In this document: in pieces, positions 9,850-20,847 of the stretch
How the letters are laid out: every line of letters begins with the position of its first letter
Numbering within the stretch: position 1 is the first letter of the stretch
Assembly (NCBI RefSeq): GCF_029873635.1
Contig: NC_080422.1
Span: 2,088,001 to 2,152,000 of the forward strand
Source: Malania oleifera
Lineage: Eukaryota; Streptophyta; Magnoliopsida; Santalales; Ximeniaceae
Reading direction: 5' to 3'
DNA length: 64,000 nt
The notes under the pieces: model-generated
The model's input: the letters and a program-made list of their open reading frames with translations, nothing else
Databases searched by the model: none
What the model was told of the DNA's origin: nothing
Translations under genes and position numbers: made by a program

Positions 9850-10875
9850 AAACCCATCTTCTCAAACACTTGCTGTACAAGTTCAGGTCCTAACGTTCAC
9901 CAACCTTGTCCCAATACAAAGGAGGTCGACACCTATGACCATACAAAGCCTCGAACGGTGCCATCCCGATACTAGCCTGGAAGCTATAGTTATATGCAAA
10001 CTCCACTAGTAGTAGAAACTGAATCCAACTACCACTGAAGTCTAACATGCAAGCCCGTAACATATCCTCCAAAATCTGTATCATCCTCTCCGACTATCCA
10101 TCATTCTGGGGGTGGAACGCTGTACTGAAAGTAAGCTTCGTCCCCATTGCTTCCTGCAAGCTCTTCTAGAATCGAGAAGTAAACCTCGGGTCTCGATTTG
10201 AAACAATGGACACCGGTACCCCATGCATTCTGACTATCTCATGCATGTACAAGTGTGCTAGCTTACTCAAAGGGTAGCTAACATTCATCGGTACAAAGTG
10301 AGCAGATTTCGTCAACCTGTCCATGATTACCCAGATAGCGTTCTACTCGTGAAGCGCTGGCGGTAATTCGGTAACAAAGTCCATGGAAATGTGCTCTCAA
10401 TTCCACATCGGAATAGCTAAGGGCAGTAATAACCCTACCATCCTCCGATGTTCAGCTTTCACCTGCTCCATGAGAAGGACTCGCGCAAATTCCAATACAT
10501 CTTTGTGATACCCGTATGTACTGTATACAAGGAACGATGCACCTTCTCCAGAATCGTCTTTCTAATCTCATCATCGTTTGGAATACACAGTCTGGTCCCA
10601 AACCTCAACACACCTCCCTCAAATATATTAAAATCTGCAACCAATCCCTACTGTACTTTCTCCACAGTCTCAACCAACTCCACATCCCTAGCCTGTGTGG
10701 CTTTAATACGCTCAAACAAAGTCGGTTGGATCACCAAGTTAGTAATGAAAGCTTGATGATCTCCAACCACCAACTCTACGCCAAGGATTTCCAGATCCCG
10801 TCTGATATGATGCTGAGCTATAATTGCAGGCACTTCCGCATACTCTGACTTTTGACTCAACGCGTCAACTACCAC
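9850..10875 (-). pseudogene. element A integrase, zinc-binding domain and catalytic core, with stops
   Basis: Read on the minus strand: a linker region (10875-10648), an H2C2-type N-terminal zinc domain (10644-10459: HRSLYTVHTGITKMYWNL), then the catalytic core with MDFVTELP (first Asp), SNRDPRFTSRF (second Asp) and the SERMIQILEDMLRAC helix with the Glu. In-frame stops occur at 10397-10399 (W of KWEHISMDF), 10343-10345, 10166-10168 (W of RFWKSL) and 10094-10096 (Q of DGQSER). Most are what C-to-T or G-to-A change would give. The family positions named are from general knowledge of gypsy integrases. Confidence 0.88.
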
Positions 10876-10876
10876 A

Positions 10877-11257
10877 TTAGCTTTTTCCCGGGTGATAATT
10901 GATCGTGGAATCGTAGTCCTTGATCAATTCCAGCCACTGCCTTTGCCTCATATTCAACTCTTTCTGCGTGAAAAAGTACCTGAGCCTTTTGTGGTCAGTG
11001 AAAATCTCACGTTGCACACCATACAAATAGTATCGCCAAATCTCCAGTGCATATACAACAGCAGCCAACTCTAGATCGTGCGTAGGGTAATTGTTCTCAT
11101 AATCCTTCAATTGTTGAGAAGCATAAGCAATTACCTTACCCTGTTGCATAAACACACATCCCAAACCTTTCAGAGACGCGTCACTATAGATCAAAAAACT
11201 GTCATTCCCTAAAGGAATAGTCAAGATTGGAGCAGTAACCAATCTCCGTTTCAGCAC
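10877..11257 (-). pseudogene. element A RNase H domain
   Basis: The 126-codon frame has [17 protein letters not shown] (first Asp), [36 protein letters not shown] (Glu in LEL) and [10 protein letters not shown] (third Asp). This is the gypsy RNase H that removes template RNA. It is separated from the reverse transcriptase by an in-frame TAG at 11258-11260 (family residue Gln) and a further stop near 11343. Confidence 0.88.
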
Positions 11258-11344
11258 CTAGAAACACTGCTTGCAATCCTCGATCCAATCAAACTTCACA
11301 CCCTTTCTGGTCAAACGTGTTAGAGGCCCAGACAACTTAGAAAA

Positions 11345-12061
11345 TCATTCCACGAACCGACGATAATAACCCACCAGTCCTAGAAAACTCTGAACCTCCT
11401 GCACACTATTCGGTCTCGTCCAATCAACCACAACTTCAATCTTGTTAGGATCAACTGAGATACCGCCCTTAGACACCACATGGCCTAAGAGAGCAATCTG
11501 ATTCAACCAGAACTCACACTTCTTCAGCTTGGCATACAACTTCCTCTCTCGCAGATGCTGTAGCACCAACCTCAGATGGTTTTCATGCTCTTCCGGACTC
11601 CTCGAGTATACCAGAATGTCATCGATAAATACCACTACGAACTGGTCTAGGTACTCATGGAAAAACCTGTTCATCATATCCATGAACACTGCCGGAGCAT
11701 TCGTCAGCCCAAAAGGCAAGACTAAGAACTCATAGTGGCCATATCTGGTTCGTAAAGTAGTCTTCGCAATATCGTCAGATCGAACCCTCACCTGATGATA
11801 CCCTGACCGCAGGTCAATCTTTGAAAAGACCTGCATTCCCTGTAGCTGGTTAAAGAGATCATCAATACGAGGCAACGGGTAATGGTTCTTCACAGTCAGC
11901 TTGTTAATCTCACGATAATCAATGCACATACGCATCGACCCATCTTTCTTCTTCACAAATAAAACTGGAGCTCCCCAGGGCGATACACTAGGTTGGATGA
12001 AACTCTGATCCAGTAGTTCCTGCAACTGCTCCTTCAACTCCCAAAGTTCTTCTGGAGCCAT
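11345..12061 (-). pseudogene. element A reverse transcriptase (longest intact pol block)
   Basis: This 238-codon open block covers most of a Ty3/gypsy reverse transcriptase. It has [20 protein letters not shown] (residues 27-46), [10 protein letters not shown] with catalytic Asp83, [12 protein letters not shown] (about 115-126) and FIDDIL with Asp147/Asp148, then [13 protein letters not shown] at the end. Upstream, a deletion and a TGA at 12061-12063 separate it from the protease frame (PY-stop before MAPEE). The polymerase copies element RNA into DNA in the particle. The three catalytic aspartates survive, but the polyprotein is broken on both sides. Confidence 0.92.
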
Positions 12062-13005
12062 CAGTACGGAGCTTTAGAGATCGGTGTCTTGCCAGGCAAT
12101 AACTCTATTGCAAACTCCACCTCACGTTCCAGAGGTAAATCGGGTAAATCTTTTTGAAACACATCCGGAAATTTGTTGACCACTTGAATATTCTCGAGTC
12201 TCAACTCCTTCCCCGAAGGTTCCTTCACGCAAGCTAGGTACCCTTGACATCCATCCAAGAGTAGCCTCCTTGCTTGTAATGCTGATATAATCTGTGGCGT
12301 CGAACGCACACACGATCCCATGAACTCATACCCCTGCTTCTCGGGAGGTCTGAACACTACTACCTTCCTACGATAATCAATCACCGCATAACTAGAGAAT
12401 AGCCAATCCATCCCCAGTATGACGTCGAAACCAGACATGTCGTATACCACAAGATTCGCCGGTAGCAGCCTTCCTTGAATTACCACTGGGTAGTTTCCTA
12501 ACATCTTACTACAAATCGTTACCCTCTCATCCATCACTCAGGTTTCAACCCTACACAACTTCACAAAACTAGTAGATATAAACGAATGGGTTGCTCCCGA
12601 ATCAAATAAAACGACAGATCTATTCAAAAGCAGTAACATGGTATCTGTCACCACGTTCCCAGTGTGTTCCGCATCTGCTGGAGTAAGTGAATATACCCTC
12701 GCTGGAGCCATGGTTGCTTGGTAGTTTCCCCGAGGCATCTGATTAGTCCCACGGTTCTGGCTCTGTGTAGGCATATCTCTCCTCGGTGCCTGACAGCTCC
12801 GTGACATGTGGCCTGGCTTGCCACAGTTGTAGCAGTTACCGCAGAATGGTTGACATTCGTCATCGTACCATTCACGACACTTGGCGCACACTGTAGTTTT
12901 TCTTCTTATTCCACTGTCCCTGCCAAGGACCAGTCTAAGACCTAGAGGATACTGGCCTCTTCCTCTGTTCCTGTACCACCCTGTCTCCCTGGAGGTCTGT
13001 CTCAA
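12061..13005 (-). pseudogene. element A gag zinc knuckle and protease
   Basis: Two adjoining frames (13005-12538 and 12537-12061) are in phase and split by one TGA at 12538-12540. The first has the CCHC knuckle CYNCGKPGHMSRSC and the protease active-site loop VLFDSGATHSFIS. The second continues with YDMSGFDVILGMDWL, the protease flap-side block, and the linker [25 protein letters not shown] that precedes reverse transcriptase. The knuckle binds element RNA and the aspartic protease cleaves the polyprotein. Confidence 0.9.
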
Positions 13006-13480
13006 CTATGGTGGCTTTATCCACCAAAATCGAGAACTCGTGGATCTGCAGCATCCCCACAAGCTGGCGGATGTCTTTCGTCAAACTCCTCTTAAACCTC
13101 CGAGCCTTCTCACACTCGTTCGAGACCAAGTATGGCACGAAATAAGATAACTCAATATATCTGGCTGCATATCTCTGCACCGTCAGGGTACCCTGCATCA
13201 GGCCTGAGAACTCATCAGCCTTCGCATAGTGAGTGGAAGTTGAGAAGTATCTCTTGAAGAATACCTCCTTGAAGCGGCCCCATGTCATACCCCATAGATG
13301 TGCTATCTGCTTCTCAAGTAGACTCACCGCAGTCCACCAACACCCGACCTCTCCAGACAACTGGAAAGTAGCAAAAATGACTCTCTACTTATCTGTGCAA
13401 TGGAGGACTTCTAGAATCCTCTTGGTCTTCGTGACCTAGTTCTCTACTATAATCGGATCGGGTCCTCCTACAAATGTCGA
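12935..13480 (-). pseudogene. element A gag capsid region
   Basis: The frame 13360-12935 carries the retrotransposon gag signature CWW...WG.FKEVFFKRYF (about 13330-13250) and QGTLTVQRYAARYIELSYF. The preceding codons (about 13480-13362: FVGGPDPI, then RILEVLHCTDK) are the usual N-terminal gag segment but include in-frame stops. It forms the particle shell in active relatives. The frame overlaps the knuckle frame in another phase around 12935-13005, showing a frameshift. Confidence 0.85.
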
Positions 13481-13971
13481 AGGGTGCATACATATGAACC
13501 TCTCGATGGTACACCCCGCATCGGTAGGAGAGCTCTTGCGTCTCCTAACACTTCGCCCAATCTCACGCATAACTTGCCTCGTCAAATCTCATGGCACGGA
13601 AAAAGACTCATCACTCGCAATCCCCTCAGAGCCACTATCCAAGTTGTTATCCTTGGGCTCCCTTCTGAAAATAGAATTGGAATCGGTTAGAATTCCTATA
13701 TCGTACACAATTAACACAATCATTAGCACTAATCATGTCAACTATCACTCTAACGGGTCTAGGTCTGTCCTATCACACTGACTCGAATCCATCAATGGTT
13801 TGTCGTGATCTTTCTGAAATCATCATTCCAAGGACACAGAACACCACCAACGAGTCCCCGTCTAGAAAAAACACAATCCTCGACCTACTCTACCCATTTC
13901 CTACATCTTATACTCTAGTATGTACACATAAATACACCTAACCAAGTCTACAAGACCCAACAACCTAGTTA
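13481..13971 (-). other. element A 5' leader (untranslated)
   Basis: This lies between the primer site and the gag frame. No conserved domain is seen. Open frames here on either strand are short and have no recognised product. Confidence 0.6.
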
Positions 13972-13983
13972 GCTATGATACCA
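13972..13983 (-). promoter_or_regulatory. primer binding site of element A (tRNA-iMet type)
   Basis: On the minus strand TGGTATCATAGC lies a few bases downstream of the 5' LTR end. It differs by one base from the usual TGGTATCAGAGC that pairs with the 3' end of initiator methionine tRNA. It fixes the element orientation as minus. Confidence 0.88.
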
Positions 13984-13986
13984 AGC

Positions 13987-15846
13987 TGTCACGCCCCGAA
14001 CCCGCAGATGGGTCCCAGGTGTGAAAAATAGTAACCTAACCTGTCTCTGTATTAATTAAACATACATGATACAATATTGGAAGAGGTTCCGACCCCGTAG
14101 GGTATACGGAAGCCCTAGAAAACATACACATACACATTCATACTCATCAAATGCACAGCAGAAACTATTCAATCTATCCATATAACATACCGTACTAGAG
14201 TTTATACAGAACTAGGGTAAACGTTCCCGTAATTACAAAACATACTTCGGGTGTCCACAAAAACCATCACGACAACCCGGTTACAGAACTCATACCTATC
14301 CAGACACTAACTGTAGCTAAACAACACCCCCACTTCCGGATGGTAGGATGTTAGTTTCGGCTACCCGAAAGACCTGAAAACATTTGTATATACATTCGGG
14401 GTGAGACACCTCTTAGTAAGAAAGAAGGCAAGTTATATCAGTGTGTGACATAACAGTGTTATTTTACGTAAAACATAACACCATACAATACGATATAGTT
14501 TCGAAACATTTCTATATAGTTCTATACAGTTCCAATATTTTCACAAATCCATTCCAGTACATACGATACCCAAACATATGATCAGTGTCGTCACACTCAA
14601 GCAATCGAAACCCTGTGATAACCGAGGCCTCACAACTGTATGTCACCAATACGGTGTAGCTCACACCCATCGGTGACCAGCCGAAACACACTGGGGATAT
14701 TTCACACCCTCGGATATACAATCGGACACTCTCGCCCAAGGTAATGAACCGGTACATGGCACAGCGTATGGTAATTAGCCGCCACATAGCTGTTTCAGCG
14801 TATGGTAATTAGCCGCCACTAGCTGATTTCACAAAATTTGGAATCGTTTTGGAATTCATGTTCCTATACTCATCAGCATACCGTAATTAGCCGCTACTAA
14901 TTACAAAATACGTGAAACAATTACATACAACCATACATTCTACACTTATTTGATATACCGTAAATCATATCCTTTTCCAACTCAAGCATAAAGTTCTATA
15001 CAAATATGGATACGATTATATCAATAATACAATTTAAATACAACATACAAATTTTCCAAACAAAGTAGAGATGATACCCGATATCCACGATTTTCGCAAA
15101 AAGTGTAACCCAAAAATCCCGCATTTTTATCTGATAGATTTCCCCAAATAAGTAGTCAAAACATACATACGATCATAACCTACAGGTTTACCGACCTCGA
15201 TTTCAAAAATAAACTGATATAAATATAATCCCCTTACTTTAACCCGAAATCGAACCACGAACTCTATGACTCCCAAAACTATGAACCAAGACACCAAAAC
15301 CTACACAACGTAGAACAATACTTCCTTACAATTTGTACTACTATACATATTTCAAAATAGAAATGGAAATCGAGCCTCACCTCGATTTTGGACCAAAACC
15401 CGAAACTGCTCGAAACGAGATTCCGATCCACTATTCGTGAAGAGAATCCTACCCTGATCTACGTGGTAACGTCAAATTTACGAATCAGACGACGAATGGC
15501 GAAGGAATCTAGAGAGAGAGAGAGAGTGATCTTCAAGTTCGAGAGAGAGAGGGAGAGGATATTTTAGATTTCTTAGCTTGGAAGTAATGGAAACTGATAT
15601 TTATAGCCCATTTGACTCAGCCGCCCTCGTCGACGAATGGCTTCCTCATCGACGAGGTCATATAGACAGCTAGTCAACGAGACAAGGACCTCGTCGACGA
15701 ACCTGATATTACTGGTTTCCCGAAATCCCTCGGCTTCTCCTCGTCGACGAGCCTCTAAATTTCGTCGACGAGCAGCACCTAGGCTTCATCGACGAACTTT
15801 GCTCAATTACCAATTTACCCTTCTTTTATATAATTAATCCATATAT
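13987..15846 (-). mobile_element. element A, 5' LTR, truncated at its outer end
   Basis: It aligns along its whole length with the LTR at 7149-9053. The match stops at TAATTAATCCATATAT (about 15846), where the intact LTR goes on for about 20 bases to GGTTCTTACA. The neighbour at 15847 is copia sequence rather than target DNA. A deletion has removed the outer LTR end. Confidence 0.85.
15626..15800 (-). repeat. TCGTCGACGA array, 5' LTR of element A
   Basis: Seven dyads occur, four of them with an intact GTCGAC core flanked by the full decamer. They lie in U3 just upstream of the TATA box (minus GGGCTATAAATATC, about 15598-15611). Spacing is irregular (about 15-35 bp). Confidence 0.8.
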
Positions 15847-17595
15847 TTTTATTTAAAGGGAATATTTTGATTTAATCAATAAAATTTGAATCCCTTAGTG
15901 GTTGCCTCTATTCTTGATTATAGCATGATGTCTTAAGAAGAACACATTTATTATATATTAATCATTTATAATCAATTGTGCTTTAAGCCTAAAGTGATGA
16001 CTTGATTTTGACTTAGGCTATTCATATTCAAAAGTGAGTTTAGGGTATAGTGATATATGATATAAGATAGAATCCTAACACTCAATTTTATGCAGTGGAC
16101 AACAGTATGCTTAACTTAAAGTATTATATTTAAACATGGGTTAAGCATTTGGAAATATTTACCTAACAAAGATGCCTAGTCCATTTGGAAGTGGAATTTA
16201 TCCAATTTTTGAATCAGCTTACTAGTCTTATGATTCTTAGTATGGCAAAAGTGCATAGTGAATACATATACTAAGAATTTTCATTTTAAGCACGAACCAC
16301 TTCCTAAGCCTACAGTGATCACAACCCCTAAATCTAGGCCTAGGATCTAAGGAAACATTTAATAAAGTAATATTAATTTAAATCCATTTTTCTTTAGGAC
16401 ATACAGGGTTTGCTGTACTGATTATCCATTTCATTTCCTTTTCTAAGCCTCTGGCACTTCTAAGTAAGCAATTAAACCATATGTGCCCCATAAGAATGTC
16501 AAATAAGCAGGTATTCAATATACATAAGAGATTGTGCTTATTTATTCTATTTTTTTTTCAGTGAGGCTAGACTATTTAAAGGATGAACCCTTCTTGAGAA
16601 TGTTTTTCTTTTTAACTCTTAATGGTTTATTATGATTATTCTTTTCATTCTTAATTTCGAGTGAAGTTCTAGAATAATCATCCATTTCTTCTTCTAAGAA
16701 GATAATTTTCAATATCTTCTTAATCTTTCTCTTTTCTAAGATGGCATAATAATCTTTCATTTTTCTTAATTGCTTTGCCATGCTTTTTTTTTCATTTTTC
16801 AAAATGGATTTCTGCTTAAATAACTTTGTTAGAAATTTATTCATTTTCAATAAAGTTTTATCTAGCTTTTCATACGAAGGCATGCTTTCATTTATCAATT
16901 CAGCACATGGTTCATCATAATATATATCATAGTTATTATACTAATCATTGCATGCAATTTCAACAGTATTGTCAGAGGGAATATTAGATGATTCATCATA
17001 TGACACAACATGACATTCAGCATAAGAATCATCACATGCGTCATCAACAGAATTATCATGGTATTCAACAGATGATTCAGCATTTGACATATCACAAAAG
17101 TTAATGTAAGAATCATCAATTGATTTTGAGTTAGAATCATATACCTCTTCTTTTGCTAATGTCATTTCCTTATTACTTACCACTCCCTGATTATCTGAAC
17201 ATGACACCTCTAGAGTGATGGTCTCCTTTTCCTAGGTCTCTCCATATTTCTTTTCTAGCTCAACCCAGATCTCCCTCGCATGTCATAATCTCAAACAAAA
17301 TATTAGAGTCTAAAGCACAATATAGCATGTCCATGGCATGTAAATTTGCATGCAACAAATTAATATCATTTTCTACTGGTATACAAATTCCTTTATCGAT
17401 CACTTTCCAGACCCTCCAATTCCTAGATTTTATAAAAATGGTCATTCTAATTTTCCAAAACATAAAATCTACACCATAAAACAATGGAGGATCTGAAAGG
17501 GATTGTCCCACGCTGAATGGGGATGCACCAATTTGAGCCATTGTGATATTTTACAAAAACTGTTAAGCCTAATACAACGAGGCTTTGATTCCAAT
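15847..17595 (-). pseudogene. SIRE-like Ty1/copia gag remnant, 3' side deleted
   Basis: The minus strand starts with a gag N-terminus (17541-17260: MAQIGASPFSVGQSLSDPPL, then FYGVDFMFWKIRMTIFIKS), the family's typical 'PPLF.G.NY.YWK.RM' pattern. A Glu/Asp/Ser-rich stretch follows (17207-16895), then a Lys-rich coiled-coil segment (16898-16572) and a degenerate knuckle region with GHIWFNCLLRSARGLEK and PKEKW (about 16490-16370). No protease, integrase or reverse transcriptase is present; the rest was lost where it meets element A at 15847. Stops and frame changes are common. Confidence 0.7.
17581..17595 (-). promoter_or_regulatory. primer binding site of the copia element (diverged)
   Basis: The minus strand reads ATTGGAATCAAAGCC directly after the LTR. 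It is two bases away from the iMet-tRNA type site TGGTATCAGAGCC. Confidence 0.65.
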
Positions 17596-19651
17596 TGTTA
17601 GCTTTGGTGTATTCCTAAGAGTGGGGGTGAATTGAAATTTAAAAACTTTTTTCTAGGTTTGACTTAAATAGCAGCAGTACATTCACAACCTAGGGTCTGT
17701 CTATGCAGTTTCAAATGCACAGAAAAATATAATGTCAGAATTTAAAATCATGTGCAACATTCACCAACTATAACATACATGTGCATGAATGTAAATTGCA
17801 GAAAGATAACCAGTGAGCACAAAATATGTTATCGGGGTTTGGCCAATTGTGTCTATGTCCCCGCCTTGGCTACACCAGCACAAGAATTCCACTAATGCTC
17901 ACTTAACGGGTGGAGCGACACCTAATACAACCAGGTCAATTAACTTAGGGCTGACCTCAACCTTTATAAACTCTCTTTGCGGGGTGGAGAAGACCCTAGG
18001 TCAAATTCACAAGACTAACCCCAACCTGATCCTTTCGGGTTAGATCAAATCCCCTCAGGTCACGCTTGGAAATACAACAGTATTTTAACTCAAATGGTAC
18101 AGTGATTACGCCTTCATGTAAAGCAGATATGTACCCAATACGTGCAATCACATACATATCAACAATGTAGGTAATGTAAGCTCAGTGATGTGTATTTTTG
18201 TACAAACTCACTCAATAAGATATGATCGTTAATATGCTCAAGAGTGTTCTAATCAAGTTATTTCTTTGAAACAGTAAATATCAAACCTCAATAATAAACC
18301 AGGGTTTCAAAGAAGCTGCAAATATTCAAAACAACTCAAAATATTTTCTTCAATGTAATATGCTCAAAAGTTGCTTGAAAGAATAATATAACTTGTAAAA
18401 ATTCTTTTGCAGACAAAAATAAAGCTATAGGAATCTTTGCAATGGCAATGCAAAGATCCTTAAGCTAACGAGATTTTCCCAACATAGATTTATCAAATAA
18501 AAATTTGTGGAAAAACTCTTGCTTAACTCCCCAGAATCAATGACAATCAATCAAGCAAAATAGTGGGAGTATCTAGCAATATCAAGCAATAAATAAACAC
18601 TCATAGAGTAAGATTTCTCAAGGGAATGAAGGTGTTTGAGTATTATGGGGTTGGAATGAACAAATAGGGTTTAGGAAATTTGAGAGAATCTTTTGCTAAT
18701 CCTATTGGCTAATCACCCCTAATTTTTGCAAATGAACCCCTATATATAGAAAATGGGTAAATTATGACCGTTGGGGGACACATAGGGTATTCTTAAATTT
18801 GTTAAAAAAGTTTAGCAAAAATTAACTCTGTTTAACCCTTTAACCTCGGTAAAAATATTAATCAACCCGAAGGAATTCAGATGGCTGAACTTAAGTTCGG
18901 TCGCCCGAATAGACTCATCTTAAAAATCCATATAAAATAGTTCGGGTGCCCGAATTGTCATTCAGTTTGATGAACAAAAGTCAGAGAGTGCCCGGTCATA
19001 TGTTCGGTAGCCCGAACTAATATGTTTGGTCGCTCAGGGCTTAATTTGAACTAAATCATTTGGTAGCCCGAGTTGGTGAAAAGTCCTTTTCAGGTGCTTC
19101 GGGCGCTCGAGGGCAATGCGTTCATTTTGGTTCGGTAGCCCGAACCAAGGTCAAATTGTTGACTTCTCAACAGTTCTGGCGCCCGAGGTGATTTGTTCAC
19201 CTGGGGTTCGGTCGCCCGACCTCACTCATTTTATGCCTATTAAGTTCATTTTCATTTCAATTAATTCCCCTGATATGTTAAGTGATTATGGGAACTTTGT
19301 GCACAGTGTGTAGGAACTTAGGGTCTTTTCAAGTACGGCCAAAAACCTGGCGTCGGTCGACCGAGGGGTGTCCTAGAGTCATTTGGTCCCTATGGTTAAA
19401 CTACGGTCTTTTTGAGCTTACAAAAACCTACATGCATGACATGTAGAGATTTTTATAGACCAATATACCTAGTTACTATTACAGACCCATATATGAATTA
19501 CAGTATAAAATAGGTCTTCTAGGTCTTCAGACTTTGAGTCTTCATGTGCCATTTGATCTCCTAATTATATACCTGCACACTAACTCGAAAGTCACCAAAT
19601 ACCAAGAGTATTTGTCATTATCAAAACTGGGTGTGGCCTATAAGGTCAACA
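17596..19651 (-). mobile_element. SIRE-like copia 5' LTR
   Basis: It is 2056 bp. On the minus strand it begins TGTTGACCTTATAGG and ends AAAGCTAACA. Plus-strand landmarks are TGTTAGCTTTGGTGTATTCC at the left and AAGGTCAACA at the right. It is the same family as the solo LTR 46242-48360 but in the opposite orientation. The TATA box (plus CCCTATATATAG) is at about 18738-18749. It is followed on the right by B1 LTR sequence (CTTATACCATACAATTTAG). Confidence 0.82.
18868..19372 (-). repeat. array of TTCGGNNGCCCGAA-type dyads in copia U3
   Basis: About ten copies of an interrupted palindrome occur, such as TTCGGTCGCCCGAA, TTCGGTAGCCCGAAC and TTCGGGTGCCCGAA. A last GTCGGTCGACCGAGG lies at about 19353. 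The array is in U3 upstream of the TATA box, as in the gypsy LTRs, but the dyad differs. Confidence 0.78.
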
Positions 19652-20847
19652 CTTATACCATACAATTTAGCAATAAAATTCATACATCACCTGTAAAATA
19701 AGCCAACCAATATTTAACGTTTATATACCGAAAATACCTTTCATTTCTTATATAATTATCCTGAAAATATTTTCCACTTTCATCAGTTCATTTTCACATA
19801 TACGTATCTATAAATAGCATTAAACTCAAAATAACATAATTTAAATAGTTGGCATTTTAAACCCATACCGAAACATATACACATGTATATAACACAATTT
19901 TTTTCCATCAAATTCATAAAAAATATAGTTTAATATATATTTTTCCCTTACTTGGTTTCTTGAACTACGCCAACAGGGACCCTGAAAAATACTTGTGGCG
20001 CTCACTTGAGCCCTGAATCAAAAATCCTAATTCCATTAAATTAATCCTAATTAAAATATTATTTTAATATTTCCTAACCTCATAAATTTTAAATAAATAA
20101 TTATACCCTCAAATATAACCAATTTACCTAATTTTCCAAATCCCACTCTTGCTTTAAAGTGGGGCCTAGAAAATCTCAATCGAAAATTTATTCTAGTTAA
20201 AACATCGACGATCGCAACTAGGGCCATGTGGTGGTGCCCGATCGTTAATTTAATGGCAGATTTAAGGAGAAATTAAGGATTTAGAGGAAATATACCTTTC
20301 CTAGGAGTGGTGCCTACACCGCTCTCATGATAAATCTACTCAAGTAGAAATGTTGGTGGTGGAGTTAAGAACCTAACGGTACCTTCCATTTTTCGATCAG
20401 TGCTCATTAGGCCGATGAAATTGAGAAGAGAGAGAAGGATGACGGAGGAGTGAGAATGAGACAGAGAGAGAAACTGAGAGAGATGCAGAGAGGCACTGAT
20501 CTTCCTGAGGAAGAAATCTTCGTGAGGAAGTTTTTACTTCCTATATAAAAAATATATATTATTATATCTTTAAATCTTATATATATATACTTTAACTTAT
20601 ATAAACATATTATAATAAACTTATATATATATATATATATCTTTATTCCAATTTTTTTTTACTATTTATTTATTTAATTACTTAATTTAATAATGTTTAA
20701 TTAATTAATAATTACTCTTAATTTTTTTTTCATACTATTTCTTTTTACTTGTTTATTTAATACATTAATTTAATAATGTTTAACTAATTAATTGATTAAT
20801 AATTTTAATTAATTAATTTTTTTTATTTTTTTTTCGGGGTTATTACA
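19652..20847 (-). mobile_element. B1 3' LTR, second part
   Basis: It resumes the B1 LTR after the A and copia insertions and ends TTCGGGGTTATTACA. It carries the leader hairpin region (20491-20545) and an AT-rich U3 with TATA motifs. Sequence parallels 37022-38085, the other B1 LTR. Confidence 0.82.
20491..20545 (-). repeat. leader hairpins of B1 LTR
   Basis: AGGAAGT TTTT ACTTCCT is a 7-bp stem with a 4-base loop, directly downstream of the TATA box on the minus strand. It is preceded by CTTCCTGAGGAAG, itself a near-perfect dyad. The same set occurs in the other B1 LTR at 37768-37822. Confidence 0.7.

Larger units (their letters stand above)
7149..15846 (-). mobile_element. A: decayed Ty3/gypsy chromovirus (Tekay/Del-like), 5' end truncated
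   Basis: This 8.7-kb element has LTRs at 7149-9053 and 13987-15846, a polypurine tract, a tRNA-iMet primer site, and recognisable gag, CCHC finger, protease, reverse transcriptase, RNase H, integrase and chromodomain, in that order on the minus strand. The C-terminal chromodomain plus the primer site put it in the chromovirus branch, most like Tekay/Del. Stops and frameshifts interrupt every domain, so it cannot be active. By eye the two LTRs differ at about one base in twelve over their first 230 bases, so the insertion is old. The outer about 20 bp of the 5' LTR are missing at 15846. Confidence 0.9.
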
